This document shows positions 17,925-27,462 of a stretch of 64,000 nt of DNA, piece after piece. The DNA lies in assembly GCA_028714255.1 (NCBI GenBank), contig JAQTMR010000001.1:369376-433375 (forward strand), written 5' to 3'. Made by a program: the position numbers and the translations under genes. Numbering within the stretch: position 1 is the stretch's first letter; every line of letters begins with the position of its first letter. Below the pieces are notes generated by a model. That model was not told the origin of the DNA and ran no database searches. It was given only the letters and a program-made list of their open reading frames with translations. Origin of the DNA: Phycisphaerae bacterium (GTDB lineage: Bacteria; Planctomycetota; Phycisphaerae; Sedimentisphaerales; Anaerobacaceae).

Positions 17925-20111
17925 TCAATTTTTGATCAGCTCCTCAATCAGCAATCTAAGGTCGCGTGCCGAATCCAAATTGAACCTTGCCTTTGAAATT
18001 CCGTACCCTACCCTGATGGAATATGCCTTGTCGGGCAATGCCGCAAACAAATCCTCGTCGGTGTAATCATCGCCGGCGGCAAGTATAAAGCCCCATTTTC
18101 GGCTGGCTATCCATAATTTTGCTGCCTGTCCCTTGTTTATGCCAATGTTTTTGACTTCAATTATTTTGTTGCCTTCAAATACGCCGATGTCCATATTTCC
18201 CGTCAGGCTTAAAATAGCGCCTTTGAGCTCCTGTGCCCTGAGCAGAGCCAGTTCCGGGTTCGATTTGCGGAAGTGCCAGACCAAAGAAAAATCTTTTTCT
18301 TCAATAAAAGAACCAGGAGTGCGGTCAACATACAGTTCAATAATAGGTTTTATAGTCTGCTTCCAATCGTTTCGCAACGGCTCTATCACCCGCCAGTCAG
18401 CGGCTTTTTTCTCCTTAATCCAGGCTCCGTGTTCGGCAACCAGCGAGGCATTAAGATTGCCCAGCCAGTAATCTAAAGTCGCTTTGTCCCTGCCACTGAT
18501 TATGACCACCTCATTTTTAGGGACAGCGGCAAGGGTACGCAGCAAGGCGAGGAGTTCTTTATCCGGGCCGGCTTTTTCCGGTTTATCGGCAAAACCCACG
18601 AGTGTTCCGTCATAATCAAGCAGGAACAACCGTTTCGAACTTTTAGCATACTCGCGTATCAATTTTTCTCTGAGCGGTTTATCAATTTTGCAGATAGAAA
18701 GCCCCTGCTGAATTTTTTTTACTCCTGACAGACTTTCCATAAAATCGTGGGCCCATCTCGTAACAGTATAGCGCGAGAGTCTTTTCTGCATTGTTCTGTT
18801 GCGCTCGATTTGTTCTTCTAAAGGCATTTCAAGTGCCTCTTTTATGGCATGGACGATTGCCTGTTTATTATGGGCATTTACTACGATAGCTTCGCCCAAT
18901 TCGCCTGCGGCTCCGGCCATCTCGCTAAGGATTAAGACGCCCCTGCCATCTGTTTTTGCTGCGATGAATTCTTTGGCTATCAGATTCATTCCGTCCCGCA
19001 AGGGTGTCACCAGGGCAACATCGGCGATGTTATACAAAGCAACGAGTCTTTCAAGCGGAAGGAAACGATACAAATACCATACAGGTACCCAGCCAATAGT
19101 GCCATGCTCGCCGTTAATCCTGCCCACAAGGCCTTCGACCTGTTTTCTCAATTCCACATAATCCCCAACGTCTGTGCGAGAGGGAACGGCGACAAGAATC
19201 AAAGTAACCTTCTTTTTGTATTTGGGATTCTGTGACAAAAACAAATCGAACGCTTCGAGCCTTTGGAGGATGCCCTTGGTGTAGTCTAATCTATCGATAG
19301 ATATGATTATTTTTTTATCGCTTACTTTTTTGCGAATTGAAGTTAAGGCTTTTCCAACTTTGGAGTCCTTAACGGCGATGGAGTACTTGTCGTAATCAAT
19401 GCCCATCGGGAACGCATCCACTTTTACAACCCTGTTGCCTACTGTCAGCGTCCCCATAGAGTGTTCATTTCCGACTATCCTGGCGGCGCTGCTGAGAAAA
19501 TGCCGAACGTAATCGTAAGTGTGGAAGCCTACCAAATCCGCACCGAGCAAGCCGGTCAGTATTTCTTTGCGCCACGGCAGGAGACGAAACATCTCGAAAG
19601 AGGGGAAAGGTATGTGAAGGAAAAATCCAATTTGCGCATTCGGCATCTGTTTTCGCAGAAGCTCGGGAAGTAACATCAACTGATAGTCATGAATCCAGAT
19701 TTGGTCATCAGGTTCGGCAATTTTTAAGACGGCATCACAGAAGGCTTTATTAACGCGTGTATAGGCCTGCCAGTGCCGGTCTTCATATACGGTATGCAAA
19801 GGGAAATAATGAAAGAGCGGCCAAATGGTTTTGTTGCAAAAGCCATCGTAATAATTTCGAATGTCTTTGGCGGAAAGAAAAACGGGATGCCAATTTTGCT
19901 CTGACAGTTGAGCTGAAATTTTTCTTTTTTCCTGCGGGGTAATTTTATCGGAAGGGATAGCAGGCCAGCCCACCCAGCGGCATTGATATGATTCGCCGAG
20001 CGAACATAATCCTGTAGCCACTCCGCCTGCGCTTGGCTGAAAGTGCAGAGTATTCGAATGCTTCGTAACATTCACAGGCAATCTATTCGATACTATTATC
20101 AGTGAAGCCAT
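17925..20111 (-). CDS. otsA-otsB: Trehalose-6-phosphate synthase/phosphatase fusion
   Basis: A 728-residue cytosolic bifunctional enzyme that makes trehalose-6-phosphate from UDP-glucose and glucose-6-phosphate and then removes the phosphate. The GT20 synthase half starts LIIVSNRLPVNV and contains GFFLHIPFPSFEMFRLLPWR and PLRDGMNLIAKEF. The HAD phosphatase half has LFLLDYDGTLVGF, VVIISGRDKATL and AAGDDYTDEDLF. I start it at ATG 20111 (MASLIIVSNR), since the 36 residues of the longer frame are not part of the fold. With the adjacent TreT-like gene it gives two possible trehalose routes. Confidence 0.93.
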   Translation of the reverse strand: MASLIIVSNRLPVNVTKHSNTLHFQPSAGGVATGLCSLGESYQCRWVGWPAIPSDKITPQEKRKISAQLSEQNWHPVFLSAKDIRNYYDGFCNKTIWPLFHYFPLHTVYEDRHWQAYTRVNKAFCDAVLKIAEPDDQIWIHDYQLMLLPELLRKQMPNAQIGFFLHIPFPSFEMFRLLPWRKEILTGLLGADLVGFHTYDYVRHFLSSAARIVGNEHSMGTLTVGNRVVKVDAFPMGIDYDKYSIAVKDSKVGKALTSIRKKVSDKKIIISIDRLDYTKGILQRLEAFDLFLSQNPKYKKKVTLILVAVPSRTDVGDYVELRKQVEGLVGRINGEHGTIGWVPVWYLYRFLPLERLVALYNIADVALVTPLRDGMNLIAKEFIAAKTDGRGVLILSEMAGAAGELGEAIVVNAHNKQAIVHAIKEALEMPLEEQIERNRTMQKRLSRYTVTRWAHDFMESLSGVKKIQQGLSICKIDKPLREKLIREYAKSSKRLFLLDYDGTLVGFADKPEKAGPDKELLALLRTLAAVPKNEVVIISGRDKATLDYWLGNLNASLVAEHGAWIKEKKAADWRVIEPLRNDWKQTIKPIIELYVDRTPGSFIEEKDFSLVWHFRKSNPELALLRAQELKGAILSLTGNMDIGVFEGNKIIEVKNIGINKGQAAKLWIASRKWGFILAAGDDYTDEDLFAALPDKAYSIRVGYGISKARFNLDSARDLRLLIEELIKN

Positions 20112-20280
20112 TGGTATTTGCCTTATTGGGCAGCGGATTAAATATATACTAATAGCCTTGGCCGGGTTTTTACAGGAAAAAATAATTTTATGGGCGGATT
20201 TCTCATATTGAGGCGGCATATCTGATACGGATTTGTTAGTATGAAGGGCTAAGAGTAAAGAATATCGAATCTGACGACTA

Positions 20281-21237
20281 ATGTTAAAAATCGGAAATAT
20301 AATTCTTGATGTTCCCTATTTTCAGGCGTCGCTTAGCGGATACAGCGATTACGCTATGCGGGCGATTGCGCGCGAGTTCGGAGCGCCTATGACTTTCGCC
20401 GGGGTGATGCTCGCAAAAAGCGTTATTCATCCGAAGGTGTTTAACAAGCCCTCGTTTAAGCCCGGCGGTGACGAGCATCCGATAGGAGCGCAGCTTTTGG
20501 GCGAGGATGCTGAAGTAATGGCAAAGGCAGCCAAGGCGGTACGCAAAGTTGGTTTCGATTTAATAGACTTGAATTTCGCATGTCCTGCGCCGAAAGTTCT
20601 TCGTCGAAAGCGAGGAGGCTATCTCCTCAATGAGCCTGATAAGGTAATAGAAATATATAACGCGGTGAGGCAATCGGTTGATTGTCCGGTGACTATGAAA
20701 TTGCGGACGAGTTTCAACAACGAGTCCTATGACAATTTCCGGGACATCTGCACGAGGGCAGTCGCAGGCGGGGTCGATGCGCTAATCGTGCATCCCCGCG
20801 CCGTTTGCCAAAGATTTACCGGTTCGGCGGACTGGCGGTTTTTATCAGAGGTTAAAAAACAATTTCCCCATACAATAATTATAGGCAGCGGAGATTTGTT
20901 TTCCGCTGATACGATTAAAAATAATATAAAAAATACCGGCATAGACGGCGCGGTAATCGCGCGCGGCGCTATTGGTAATCCGTGGATTTTCAGTCAGCTT
21001 CGCGAGGGTGAAAAATTTATCCCGCCAACTCTTGAGCAGCAGGGAGAGGTAATTTTAAAACATTTCGATTTAGTTTGTAAACTCTACAAGCACAAAAAGG
21101 CTGTCGGGTATTTTCGGAAATTCACGGCGATATACTGCAAACTTCATCCATTGCGGAGAAAAGCACAAAAAACTCTTTTTGCAGCAAAAACGGTTGAAGA
21201 AGTCCTCGCAGGCATAAAAGAGTGGTACGGGGTGTAG
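20281..21237 (+). CDS. dus: tRNA-dihydrouridine synthase
   Basis: An FMN enzyme that reduces uridines in the tRNA D-loop. The 318-residue TIM barrel shows ASLSGYSDYAMRAIARE at the FMN site, PIGAQLLGEDAE, and the catalytic block DLNFACPAPKVLRR with Cys101. In most Dus proteins this block reads N-x-GCP, so the Ala before Cys is a variant. MKLRTSFN, DALIVHPRAVCQRFTG and GSGDLFSADTI follow as in DusB-type enzymes. It is divergent from the trehalose genes. The subtype is not certain. Confidence 0.92.
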   Translation: MLKIGNIILDVPYFQASLSGYSDYAMRAIAREFGAPMTFAGVMLAKSVIHPKVFNKPSFKPGGDEHPIGAQLLGEDAEVMAKAAKAVRKVGFDLIDLNFACPAPKVLRRKRGGYLLNEPDKVIEIYNAVRQSVDCPVTMKLRTSFNNESYDNFRDICTRAVAGGVDALIVHPRAVCQRFTGSADWRFLSEVKKQFPHTIIIGSGDLFSADTIKNNIKNTGIDGAVIARGAIGNPWIFSQLREGEKFIPPTLEQQGEVILKHFDLVCKLYKHKKAVGYFRKFTAIYCKLHPLRRKAQKTLFAAKTVEEVLAGIKEWYGV

Positions 21238-21288
21238 CAGTTTAGCCACAGAGTTCACAGAGGGCACCGAGAATTTTAAAAGAATTGC

Positions 21289-22881
21289 TCAATATTTTTC
21301 GCTTATGGCTTCGGCGATTTTGATTCCATCGACGGCGGAGGAGATTATTCCGCCTGCGTAGCCTGCGCCTTCGCCGGCCGGGTACAGGCCTTTAACGGCG
21401 GGACTCTGCAGAGTTTCGTCCCTGATAATCCTGATGGGCGAGGAACTTCTGGATTCTACCGCGGTCATAACGGCGTCGCTGCGCGCGAAGCCTTTGAGTT
21501 TTTTGTCGAACTGCGGGATTGCCAGACGCAATGTCTCAACAACAAATCCGGGCAGGCATTCGGCGAGGTCACAAGGCGCAGTTCCGGGAGTATATGACGG
21601 GCGGACATCGCCGAGTGAATTAGAAGATTTAGCAGCAAGGAAATCTGCAACAAGCTGGACGGGGGCGAAGTAGTTGTTGCCCCCTGCTTCAAAGGCTTTG
21701 CGTTCCCATTTCCGCTGGAACTCGATGCCGGCCAATGGATTTACGCTCTCGAAATCCTGCGGGGTGATGCCTACTAACAGCGCGCTATTTGCATTGGGAT
21801 TATTTCGAGAATAACGGCTCATGCCGTTGGTTACTACGCCTGCGGGTTCAGATGAAGAGGCGATAACCTCTCCGCCGGGGCACATACAGAAGGTATATGC
21901 GGAGCGGCCAGTTTCGCAGTGGTAAACCAGTTTATATTCAGCATGGCCGAGGAGACGATTCGACGCGAATTTGCCGAATTGGGCCTTGTCTATCAGGCTT
22001 TGGGGGTGCTCAATACGAACGCCTATTGAAAACGATTTTGCTACCATAGGGATATTCAACTGATGCAGCATCTCGAATGTGTCCCTTGCGCTGTGGCCGA
22101 GGGCGAGGACTATGGTATCGGTTTCGATGGTTTCGGAGTCGTTGACAATCGCACCGGCGACTTTGCCCTCTTTTATTTTAATACCTGTCAGTTTTGTTTC
22201 GAAACGGACTTCTCCGCCTAACGAGATAATCGTATCGCGAAGGTTTTTTACAATTTTGACGAGGTTGTCTGTGCCGAGGTGGGGTTTGGCGTGGTAGAGT
22301 ATTTCTTCCGGGGCCCCTGCCCTTACGAATTCTTCGAGGACTTTTTTAGAACGGTTGAATTTATCCTTTATCTGCGTGGTAAGTTTGCCGTCGGAGAAAG
22401 TGCCCGCCCCGCCTTCGCCGAACTGGACATTGGATTCAGGGACGAGTAGTCCTTTATCCCAAAAATCACGGACGTCCTTTACTCTCGAAGTGACCTGTCT
22501 TCCTCTTTCTATCAGTATGGGTTTGAAGCCCAGTTGGGCAAGAATCAGGGCGGCAAAGAGACCACACGGGCCAGTTCCAACTATAACGGGACGAGGGCCT
22601 TGTATGTTGCCAATCTTTGGCATCTGATAATTCGTACAAGGCACAGCGGAAATCCGAATGTCCTGCGAAAATTTTGGAAGCAGTTCGGACTCGTTTTTAA
22701 GCTCGGCGTCGATTGTGTAAACAGCAACGATATGGTTTTTATGCCTTGCGTCTATGGACTTGTGGGCGATGGTAAAGCCGATGAGCTGGTTTTCGGGGAT
22801 ACCCAGACGTTCCAGAACGCTTTTGGCTAAAACTTCTTCCTTATGGTCGAAGGGCAATGTTATTTCTCTGATTCTAATCAT
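21289..22881 (-). CDS. FAD-dependent dehydrogenase of the COG2509 type
   Basis: A 530-residue flavoprotein. After an N-terminal ferredoxin-like region (1-90) comes the dinucleotide fold PVIVGTGPCGLFAALILA with IERG at the end of the second strand. NVQFGEGGAGTFSDGKLTT, YTFCMCPGGEVIASSSEPAG and GLYPAGEGAGYAGGIISSA are hallmarks of this uncharacterised family, which is found in many bacteria and plastids. The reaction is unknown. It converges on the dus gene, with about 50 bases between them. Confidence 0.9.
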   Translation of the reverse strand: MIRIREITLPFDHKEEVLAKSVLERLGIPENQLIGFTIAHKSIDARHKNHIVAVYTIDAELKNESELLPKFSQDIRISAVPCTNYQMPKIGNIQGPRPVIVGTGPCGLFAALILAQLGFKPILIERGRQVTSRVKDVRDFWDKGLLVPESNVQFGEGGAGTFSDGKLTTQIKDKFNRSKKVLEEFVRAGAPEEILYHAKPHLGTDNLVKIVKNLRDTIISLGGEVRFETKLTGIKIKEGKVAGAIVNDSETIETDTIVLALGHSARDTFEMLHQLNIPMVAKSFSIGVRIEHPQSLIDKAQFGKFASNRLLGHAEYKLVYHCETGRSAYTFCMCPGGEVIASSSEPAGVVTNGMSRYSRNNPNANSALLVGITPQDFESVNPLAGIEFQRKWERKAFEAGGNNYFAPVQLVADFLAAKSSNSLGDVRPSYTPGTAPCDLAECLPGFVVETLRLAIPQFDKKLKGFARSDAVMTAVESRSSSPIRIIRDETLQSPAVKGLYPAGEGAGYAGGIISSAVDGIKIAEAISEKY

Positions 22882-23248
22882 AAGTTCAAGTTTTTCAGTG
22901 TATTTTCAGCCACAGAGTACCCTTCGACTTCGCTCAGGGCAGGCACAGAGGACACAGAGAAATAAGTTTCAACAGTGTCAATATGTCTGTTTTTTCCCAT
23001 TATGTTATATGCTCTAAATATACAGGGTGGGTGATTTCGGCTCAAATTAAAAATGCCACTTCTTTCAGCTGCGATTTACCGGGACAGGGCCTAACGGCCC
23101 GTTCGCCTTAATTAAGATAATAACATAAAAACGCCTCAGAGTATTGCAATTAGAGCAAGATTTTGGTATAATTATAAGACTAAAAGGTCTGGTCGCACAA
23201 CGAGGCGTTTAATACGGCAAATGCCGGTTAAAGAATATGAGGAGGAAG
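22882..23248. other. Intergenic region with repeats and the promoter of the beta-helix gene
   Basis: Contains CCCTTCGACTTCGCTCAGGG (from 22920), a GGGCCTAACGGCCC palindrome (near 23086-23100), and a strong promoter at 23144-23172 enclosed by a 9-bp inverted repeat, AAACGCCTC (23129-23137) and GAGGCGTTT (23202-23210). Confidence 0.7.
23144..23172 (+). promoter_or_regulatory. Sigma70-type promoter of the beta-helix/dockerin gene
   Basis: TTGCAA, 17 bases, TATAAT. The expected start is near 23179, giving a leader of about 70 nt before ATG 23249. Confidence 0.75.
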
Positions 23249-24346
23249 ATGAATAAGCTAAAAGCAATCCGCATAGCGGCAATTTTCGTACTTGTCCTCA
23301 GCACAATATCCATGGGGACGAATATCAATGTGCCGGGCGACTACAATACCATCCAAGAAGCGATAAATGCCGCCGGCGACAGTGACACGATTAACGTCGC
23401 GTCCGGAGATTATAATGAAAGTTTGCTCGTAAATAAATCCCATCTAAGTTTCATCGGGGCAAACGCCGACATACCGGTCAACGGAGGCCGTTCAGATGAA
23501 GCCAACATTATTGGGTATGTTAAAATAATATCCAATGGTATTTCATTCAATGGCTTTAAGTTCACTGATGGTGCGCAAGTGCCTGCAGGCGACATGGCAA
23601 GTATATATATTGTTGGCGGGACAAGCGGTCACACGATTCAATACAATCTGTTTACCCGAACAGGTGCCGCACCTGGCGGAGGAGATACATTCAGGGCTAT
23701 CGTAAACGAATTTGGCGGCGTTAGCTCCTTAGAGGTTAAGTGGAACAGGTTCACCGGCTGGCATACGGGAGTTTACCTGCAGAATGCCGATGCTCAGGTT
23801 ATAAGCAATGTTATGGTTGAGAATTACGTAGGTATGTCTATAGACGGGGCCATGTCAGTTACAGTGGCCCATAATTCCTTTATCGATAATGGACTCGAGG
23901 GGTTAGGCGTCGGGCCACCTGCCATTACTTCTCTTACGCTTGAGGACAACTGTTTCTCAGGTAACCCTACCGCGGTAGCTAATTGGCAGAGTAATGAAAT
24001 TAACGCTGAGTACAACTGGTGGGGTGATCCCAGCGGACCATACCATCCTGCGAGTAATCCCGATGGCCAAGGTGATGCCGTATCTGATAATGTTGACTAC
24101 GAACCGTGGTCGTTTGCCTGCTGCGGCGACCCCTTGCATCTATCTCCAGTTGGCGACTTGAATCAAGATTGCCGCGTCAACTTTTACGATTTTGCAGTTT
24201 TCGGAGCAGCCTGGCTTAACAGCGAGGGTGATGATAACTGGAATCAGGCCTGCAACTTCGAATCCCAAGATAATGTAATTGATACACTGGACCTTCGTAT
24301 TCTCGCCGAGAACTGGCTTGAATGCACCAGTTCAGAGTGTAATTAG
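23249..24346 (+). CDS. Secreted right-handed beta-helix protein with dockerin-like tail
   Basis: A 365-residue exported protein. The signal peptide MNKLKAIRIAAIFVLVLSTI is followed by INVPGDYNTIQEAINAAGDS, the usual opening of NosD/pectate-lyase-like beta-helices, and by coil repeats ending in YNWWGDPSGPYHP. The C-terminal 75 residues carry two EF-hand-like loops, GDLNQDCRVNFYDFAVFG and NVIDTLDLRILAENWL, the dockerin-like pattern typical of planctomycete exoproteins. ATG 23249 follows GAGGAGGAAG directly, so it is preferred to 23237. It may bind or act on polysaccharide outside the cell. No catalytic residues are evident. Confidence 0.85.
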   Translation: MNKLKAIRIAAIFVLVLSTISMGTNINVPGDYNTIQEAINAAGDSDTINVASGDYNESLLVNKSHLSFIGANADIPVNGGRSDEANIIGYVKIISNGISFNGFKFTDGAQVPAGDMASIYIVGGTSGHTIQYNLFTRTGAAPGGGDTFRAIVNEFGGVSSLEVKWNRFTGWHTGVYLQNADAQVISNVMVENYVGMSIDGAMSVTVAHNSFIDNGLEGLGVGPPAITSLTLEDNCFSGNPTAVANWQSNEINAEYNWWGDPSGPYHPASNPDGQGDAVSDNVDYEPWSFACCGDPLHLSPVGDLNQDCRVNFYDFAVFGAAWLNSEGDDNWNQACNFESQDNVIDTLDLRILAENWLECTSSECN

Positions 24347-24389
24347 TATCACAAGGCTGAAAGTTTGCAGCACGGCGAGAAGGAATTTC

Positions 24390-25832
24390 TTAGCCTTTTA
24401 AGACGGCGAGGGGGACCATACGGGCGACGGGGTTGGCCCAGCCACATTCGATAACAATCCGGACGACTTCATCAATATCTTTATAAGCGGCGGGAGCTTC
24501 TTCTTTTATTTTGCTTTTGTCGCTGGTGATTAGTTTTATGCCTTTCATACTGCGATTGAACTGGTCGTCGGTAATAAGAGCCGGCACAGTAACTTTGCCC
24601 CTGCGGGATTTGCCAGTGGCAGCGGTGCGGCTCATCACCCGGCCTGCTCCATGGTTTACAGAACATAAAGATTCTTCGGAGTTGCCTGTTCCAACGAGCA
24701 GGAAGCTGGCAGTACCCATCGAGCCTGGGATTATGATGGGTTGTCCCGTTTTTTCAAAAACAGTTCCGGCCATGCGCTGCGAGCCGAAGGCGCGGGTTGC
24801 GCCTTTTCGATGTACCCAGAGAGATTTGCCCTGATGGGTTTCAAGCTTTGCCATATTGTGAGGGACATCATAGACAAGCTGGAGAGGCGTCGGGCCGAAC
24901 ATTCTGTTGAAGGAGCGTCTTACGAGCAGCGCCATGATGTGGCGGTTGGTGAAAGCGAAGTTTGCGGCGGCGGCCATTGCGGCGATATAGTTTTTACCAG
25001 CATTTGTGTCGGTAGATAGATACGAGAGCATTTTTCTTCGCTCGGCCATGCCGGGGGCCTGTGCGGCGATGTTCATATACTGGTCGGCGATTTCGTAGCC
25101 GAAGCGGCGGGAGCCTGAATGGAGCATTACGACGATTTGGTTCTCGAAAAGGCCGAAGTTTTTCGCCAAAACGGGGTCGAAGATTTTCTGGACGTATTGG
25201 ATTTCGATGAAATGGTTTCCGCCTCCGAGAGTTCCGAGCTGGGCAGAGCCTTTTTGTATCGCGAGGTTGGGGACCGAGGCGAGGTCGCTGGGGATGCAGC
25301 CATTCTCTTCTATTCTATTCAGGTCGTCGGCGAATTCATCGGGGGCGAAGGCTTCCCAAACGCGGTGACTGGTTCTTCGCGCAAGAAGCGGTATTGCGGC
25401 GACGCCCTGATTAACGACAGCCTCGATGCCGACTTTATCTAATACGAGGTTGGATTTGCCTTCGCCGAGGGGGATGTCTCTGGCGATGGAGTCGGCAATT
25501 TTGTCGGTGTCGATATCGCCTTTGGAAAAGGGCGTACGCAGGAGTCTCATGCCGCAGTTTATATCGTAGCCGACGGCGGCAGGCATTATGGCTGAATCCA
25601 TTCCGAGGACGGCTCCGATGGGTATGCCGAAGCCGACGTGGATGTCGGCAGTGGCGAGGACTTTCTTCGCCGGCGGCAATGAGGCGGCATCGCAAAGCTG
25701 GCGGACGGCATCGGATTCGAGAGTGATTGAGCGGCTGGCGAAAATAGTCGCATCGGTCACCATACCGGCACAGCGGTCGATATGGAGGCGAAGAGGGTCT
25801 ATACGAACAAGTTGAGCCGATGAATCGGGCAT
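24390..25832 (-). CDS. rtcB: RtcB family RNA ligase
   Basis: Joins RNA 2',3'-cyclic phosphate or 3'-phosphate ends to 5'-OH ends using GTP and Mn2+. ADIHVGFGIPIGAVLG, AVGYDINCGMRLLRT (metal ligand Cys), LGGGNHFIEIQ and SVNHGAGRVMSRTAA (the His that takes GMP) are all present. I start it at ATG 25832 (MPDSSAQLV). The longer frame to 25943 adds 37 residues not found in the family and runs into a repeat. No archease or RtcA gene is nearby. Confidence 0.92.
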   Translation of the reverse strand: MPDSSAQLVRIDPLRLHIDRCAGMVTDATIFASRSITLESDAVRQLCDAASLPPAKKVLATADIHVGFGIPIGAVLGMDSAIMPAAVGYDINCGMRLLRTPFSKGDIDTDKIADSIARDIPLGEGKSNLVLDKVGIEAVVNQGVAAIPLLARRTSHRVWEAFAPDEFADDLNRIEENGCIPSDLASVPNLAIQKGSAQLGTLGGGNHFIEIQYVQKIFDPVLAKNFGLFENQIVVMLHSGSRRFGYEIADQYMNIAAQAPGMAERRKMLSYLSTDTNAGKNYIAAMAAAANFAFTNRHIMALLVRRSFNRMFGPTPLQLVYDVPHNMAKLETHQGKSLWVHRKGATRAFGSQRMAGTVFEKTGQPIIIPGSMGTASFLLVGTGNSEESLCSVNHGAGRVMSRTAATGKSRRGKVTVPALITDDQFNRSMKGIKLITSDKSKIKEEAPAAYKDIDEVVRIVIECGWANPVARMVPLAVLKG

Positions 25833-25954
25833 AGAAAAAGCCTTATTCTGCAACAATAGTTTCGATATTACTACAAGCCATTTCATAACCTTCTCATGCC
25901 GACCGATTCGATTGTCATATCTGCTTTCGCAGGTATCCAGCAACTTAACGGTCT

Positions 25955-26002
25955 GGATTCCCGCTCCCTATGGGATGGCTTACGCCATTTCGCGGGAATG
26001 AC
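25955..26002. repeat. GGATTCCCG...CGGGAATGAC palindromic repeat
   Basis: Member of a family also at 6726-6750, 8783-8807, 8844-8868, 50775-50815 and 52444-52484. The arms are constant and the centre varies in length and sequence. Confidence 0.75.
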
Positions 26003-26160
26003 AGTTATGGAATGGCTTGTATATTATACAGAATTGCGGGGTTGTGCGGTAGAATGTCTAAAAAATGCTATAAAGAAGCGGTAACCGCCTGACGAAGGTA
26101 AGAATGAGTCAACAAATGGATAAATAACCTGCGGGCGTCCGAGAAAAACCGCGAATGGGG

Positions 26161-26189
26161 TTGACATTGGACGGTCGCAAGAGTATTCT
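26161..26189 (+). promoter_or_regulatory. Promoter upstream of the secreted protein and peptide transporter operon
   Basis: TTGACA, 17 bases, TATTCT. The expected start near 26196 lies after the first possible ATG at 26155 and so supports a later translation start at 26239. Confidence 0.6.
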
Positions 26190-26238
26190 TAAAGAAAATA
26201 CAGGCCAGAGTTATTGTTTTTTATGGATGTCGGGAACA

Positions 26239-27426
26239 ATGAAAAATAAAACAGTTACGTTTGTTATTTGCGGGATATTTTTGATTTTAGCGGCAAACTC
26301 GCCGGTCAAGGCAATTGATACCCGTGAGATTGATGTATGCTGCCATAAAGATTTGCTTAACGAAAATGATTTGCAGACTATCGATGATTTTGTCGGCGAG
26401 GCGGTAGGTGAATTGGCGAAAACGAAGGATTTTACCACCGTAGCAAAGGCGCGTTCGGTGATTTTGGCTCGGCGCAGTTCGAGCAAAGAGAGCGCGAAGA
26501 CCCAATACGCGGCACAGTTTTCTGAATCGGCCCGCAAACACATATCCACATCGCTTGAGGCAGCAAAAGATATAACGCCGGCAAACACCAGGTTCAGAGC
26601 AATCCTTAATCTTTTGATTCTGGCAAATTCGCTGGAAGATGTGCGATTGACAGATTTGGCTATGAAGTGGCTGAATGATAAGGATGACGCCATTCGTTAC
26701 TGGGCGGTTCGCTGCGTTACCAATCCCGGTATCATAGAAAAACTGAATTCCGGAGGAGTCGATGGTTCGGAGCTGGCCGAGAATATTGCCAAGCAGTTAA
26801 AAGGGATTGTCGAGAGCAGCAGTCCGGAGTCGCTGGGGCTGATGGCTGAATTTGCGGCCAAGGTGAAGATTCCGGATGGAGAAGAGTTGTTGTTTCAGAT
26901 AGCTGATATGAGGATAAAAAGATATTCGGACTGGACAGTTGAGTACGAACTTTTGGATGAGGAGATATTGAAGCTGCTCGACGAGAAGATGTCTTCGGAG
27001 GGTACAAACAAATCCGGTGCGGGCCGGCGTTTCGGGCAGTTATATTCATACGCGATTCAGCGATACGTGAAGGGCCAGGATGTTCTTAACGATACACAGA
27101 AGGGCCAACTGGTTTCGGTGTTAGTTGAGACGGAGAATAGCTGTATCGGCAAGCGTTTGAAGGTAACGCAATCGGTTGTGAAGAATGCCGTCGAACAGAA
27201 CGACTATACGGCTCTTATGCAGGAACACAACAGGCTGCTCGGCGATGAGACACAGGCCGGCCAACTTGCGCTGAAGCTGAACTTTGATTACGGCAAGGGA
27301 GCCGACGGCAACAGGCGTATATCGCCGCTGGCCCTGCCGGAGCCACCCGGTTCGCCAGAGGCCGGGGCGAGCAGCGATATTGGTTCGACCCCCTCGACAA
27401 GCTCAGGGCAGGCAAGCTCACCCTAA
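26239..27426 (+). CDS. Exported alpha-helical protein of unknown function
   Basis: A 395-residue protein with signal peptide MKNKTVTFVICGIFLILA cleaved near VKA. The body is helical with HEAT-like elements (DLAMKWLNDKDDAIRYWAVR). I do not recognise a family. ATG 26239 is chosen because the promoter at 26161 makes earlier starts unlikely and the signal peptide begins there; ATG 26227 is an alternative. The last residues, STPSTSSGQASSP, are encoded by the CCCTCGACAAGCTCAGGGC repeat, so the natural C-terminus has been replaced or extended. It stands 36 bases before the OppA gene and may belong to the same transcript. Confidence 0.7.
   Translation: MKNKTVTFVICGIFLILAANSPVKAIDTREIDVCCHKDLLNENDLQTIDDFVGEAVGELAKTKDFTTVAKARSVILARRSSSKESAKTQYAAQFSESARKHISTSLEAAKDITPANTRFRAILNLLILANSLEDVRLTDLAMKWLNDKDDAIRYWAVRCVTNPGIIEKLNSGGVDGSELAENIAKQLKGIVESSSPESLGLMAEFAAKVKIPDGEELLFQIADMRIKRYSDWTVEYELLDEEILKLLDEKMSSEGTNKSGAGRRFGQLYSYAIQRYVKGQDVLNDTQKGQLVSVLVETENSCIGKRLKVTQSVVKNAVEQNDYTALMQEHNRLLGDETQAGQLALKLNFDYGKGADGNRRISPLALPEPPGSPEAGASSDIGSTPSTSSGQASSP
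27389..27420. repeat. CTCGACAAGCTCAGGGCAGG repeat inside a coding end
   Basis: Copy of the CCTTCGAC...CTCAGGRC family lying within the last codons of the 26239-27426 gene. Other copies are at 3819-3839, 6453-6474, 8454-8476, 8510-8531, 10037-10053, 22920-22944 and 46639-46661; a weaker one lies near 35430-35450. Confidence 0.7.
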
Positions 27427-27462
27427 ATTGAATACGCACAAGGCAATACACAAGAGGTAAAT

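Larger units (their letters stand above)
25833..26238. other. Intergenic region between rtcB and the transporter locus
   Basis: Divergent promoter region. Holds a long GGATTCCCG...CGGGAATGAC palindrome with an inner GGGATGGC/GCCATTT-type hairpin (25955-26002) and a promoter at 26161-26189. No further gene is seen. Confidence 0.7.
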
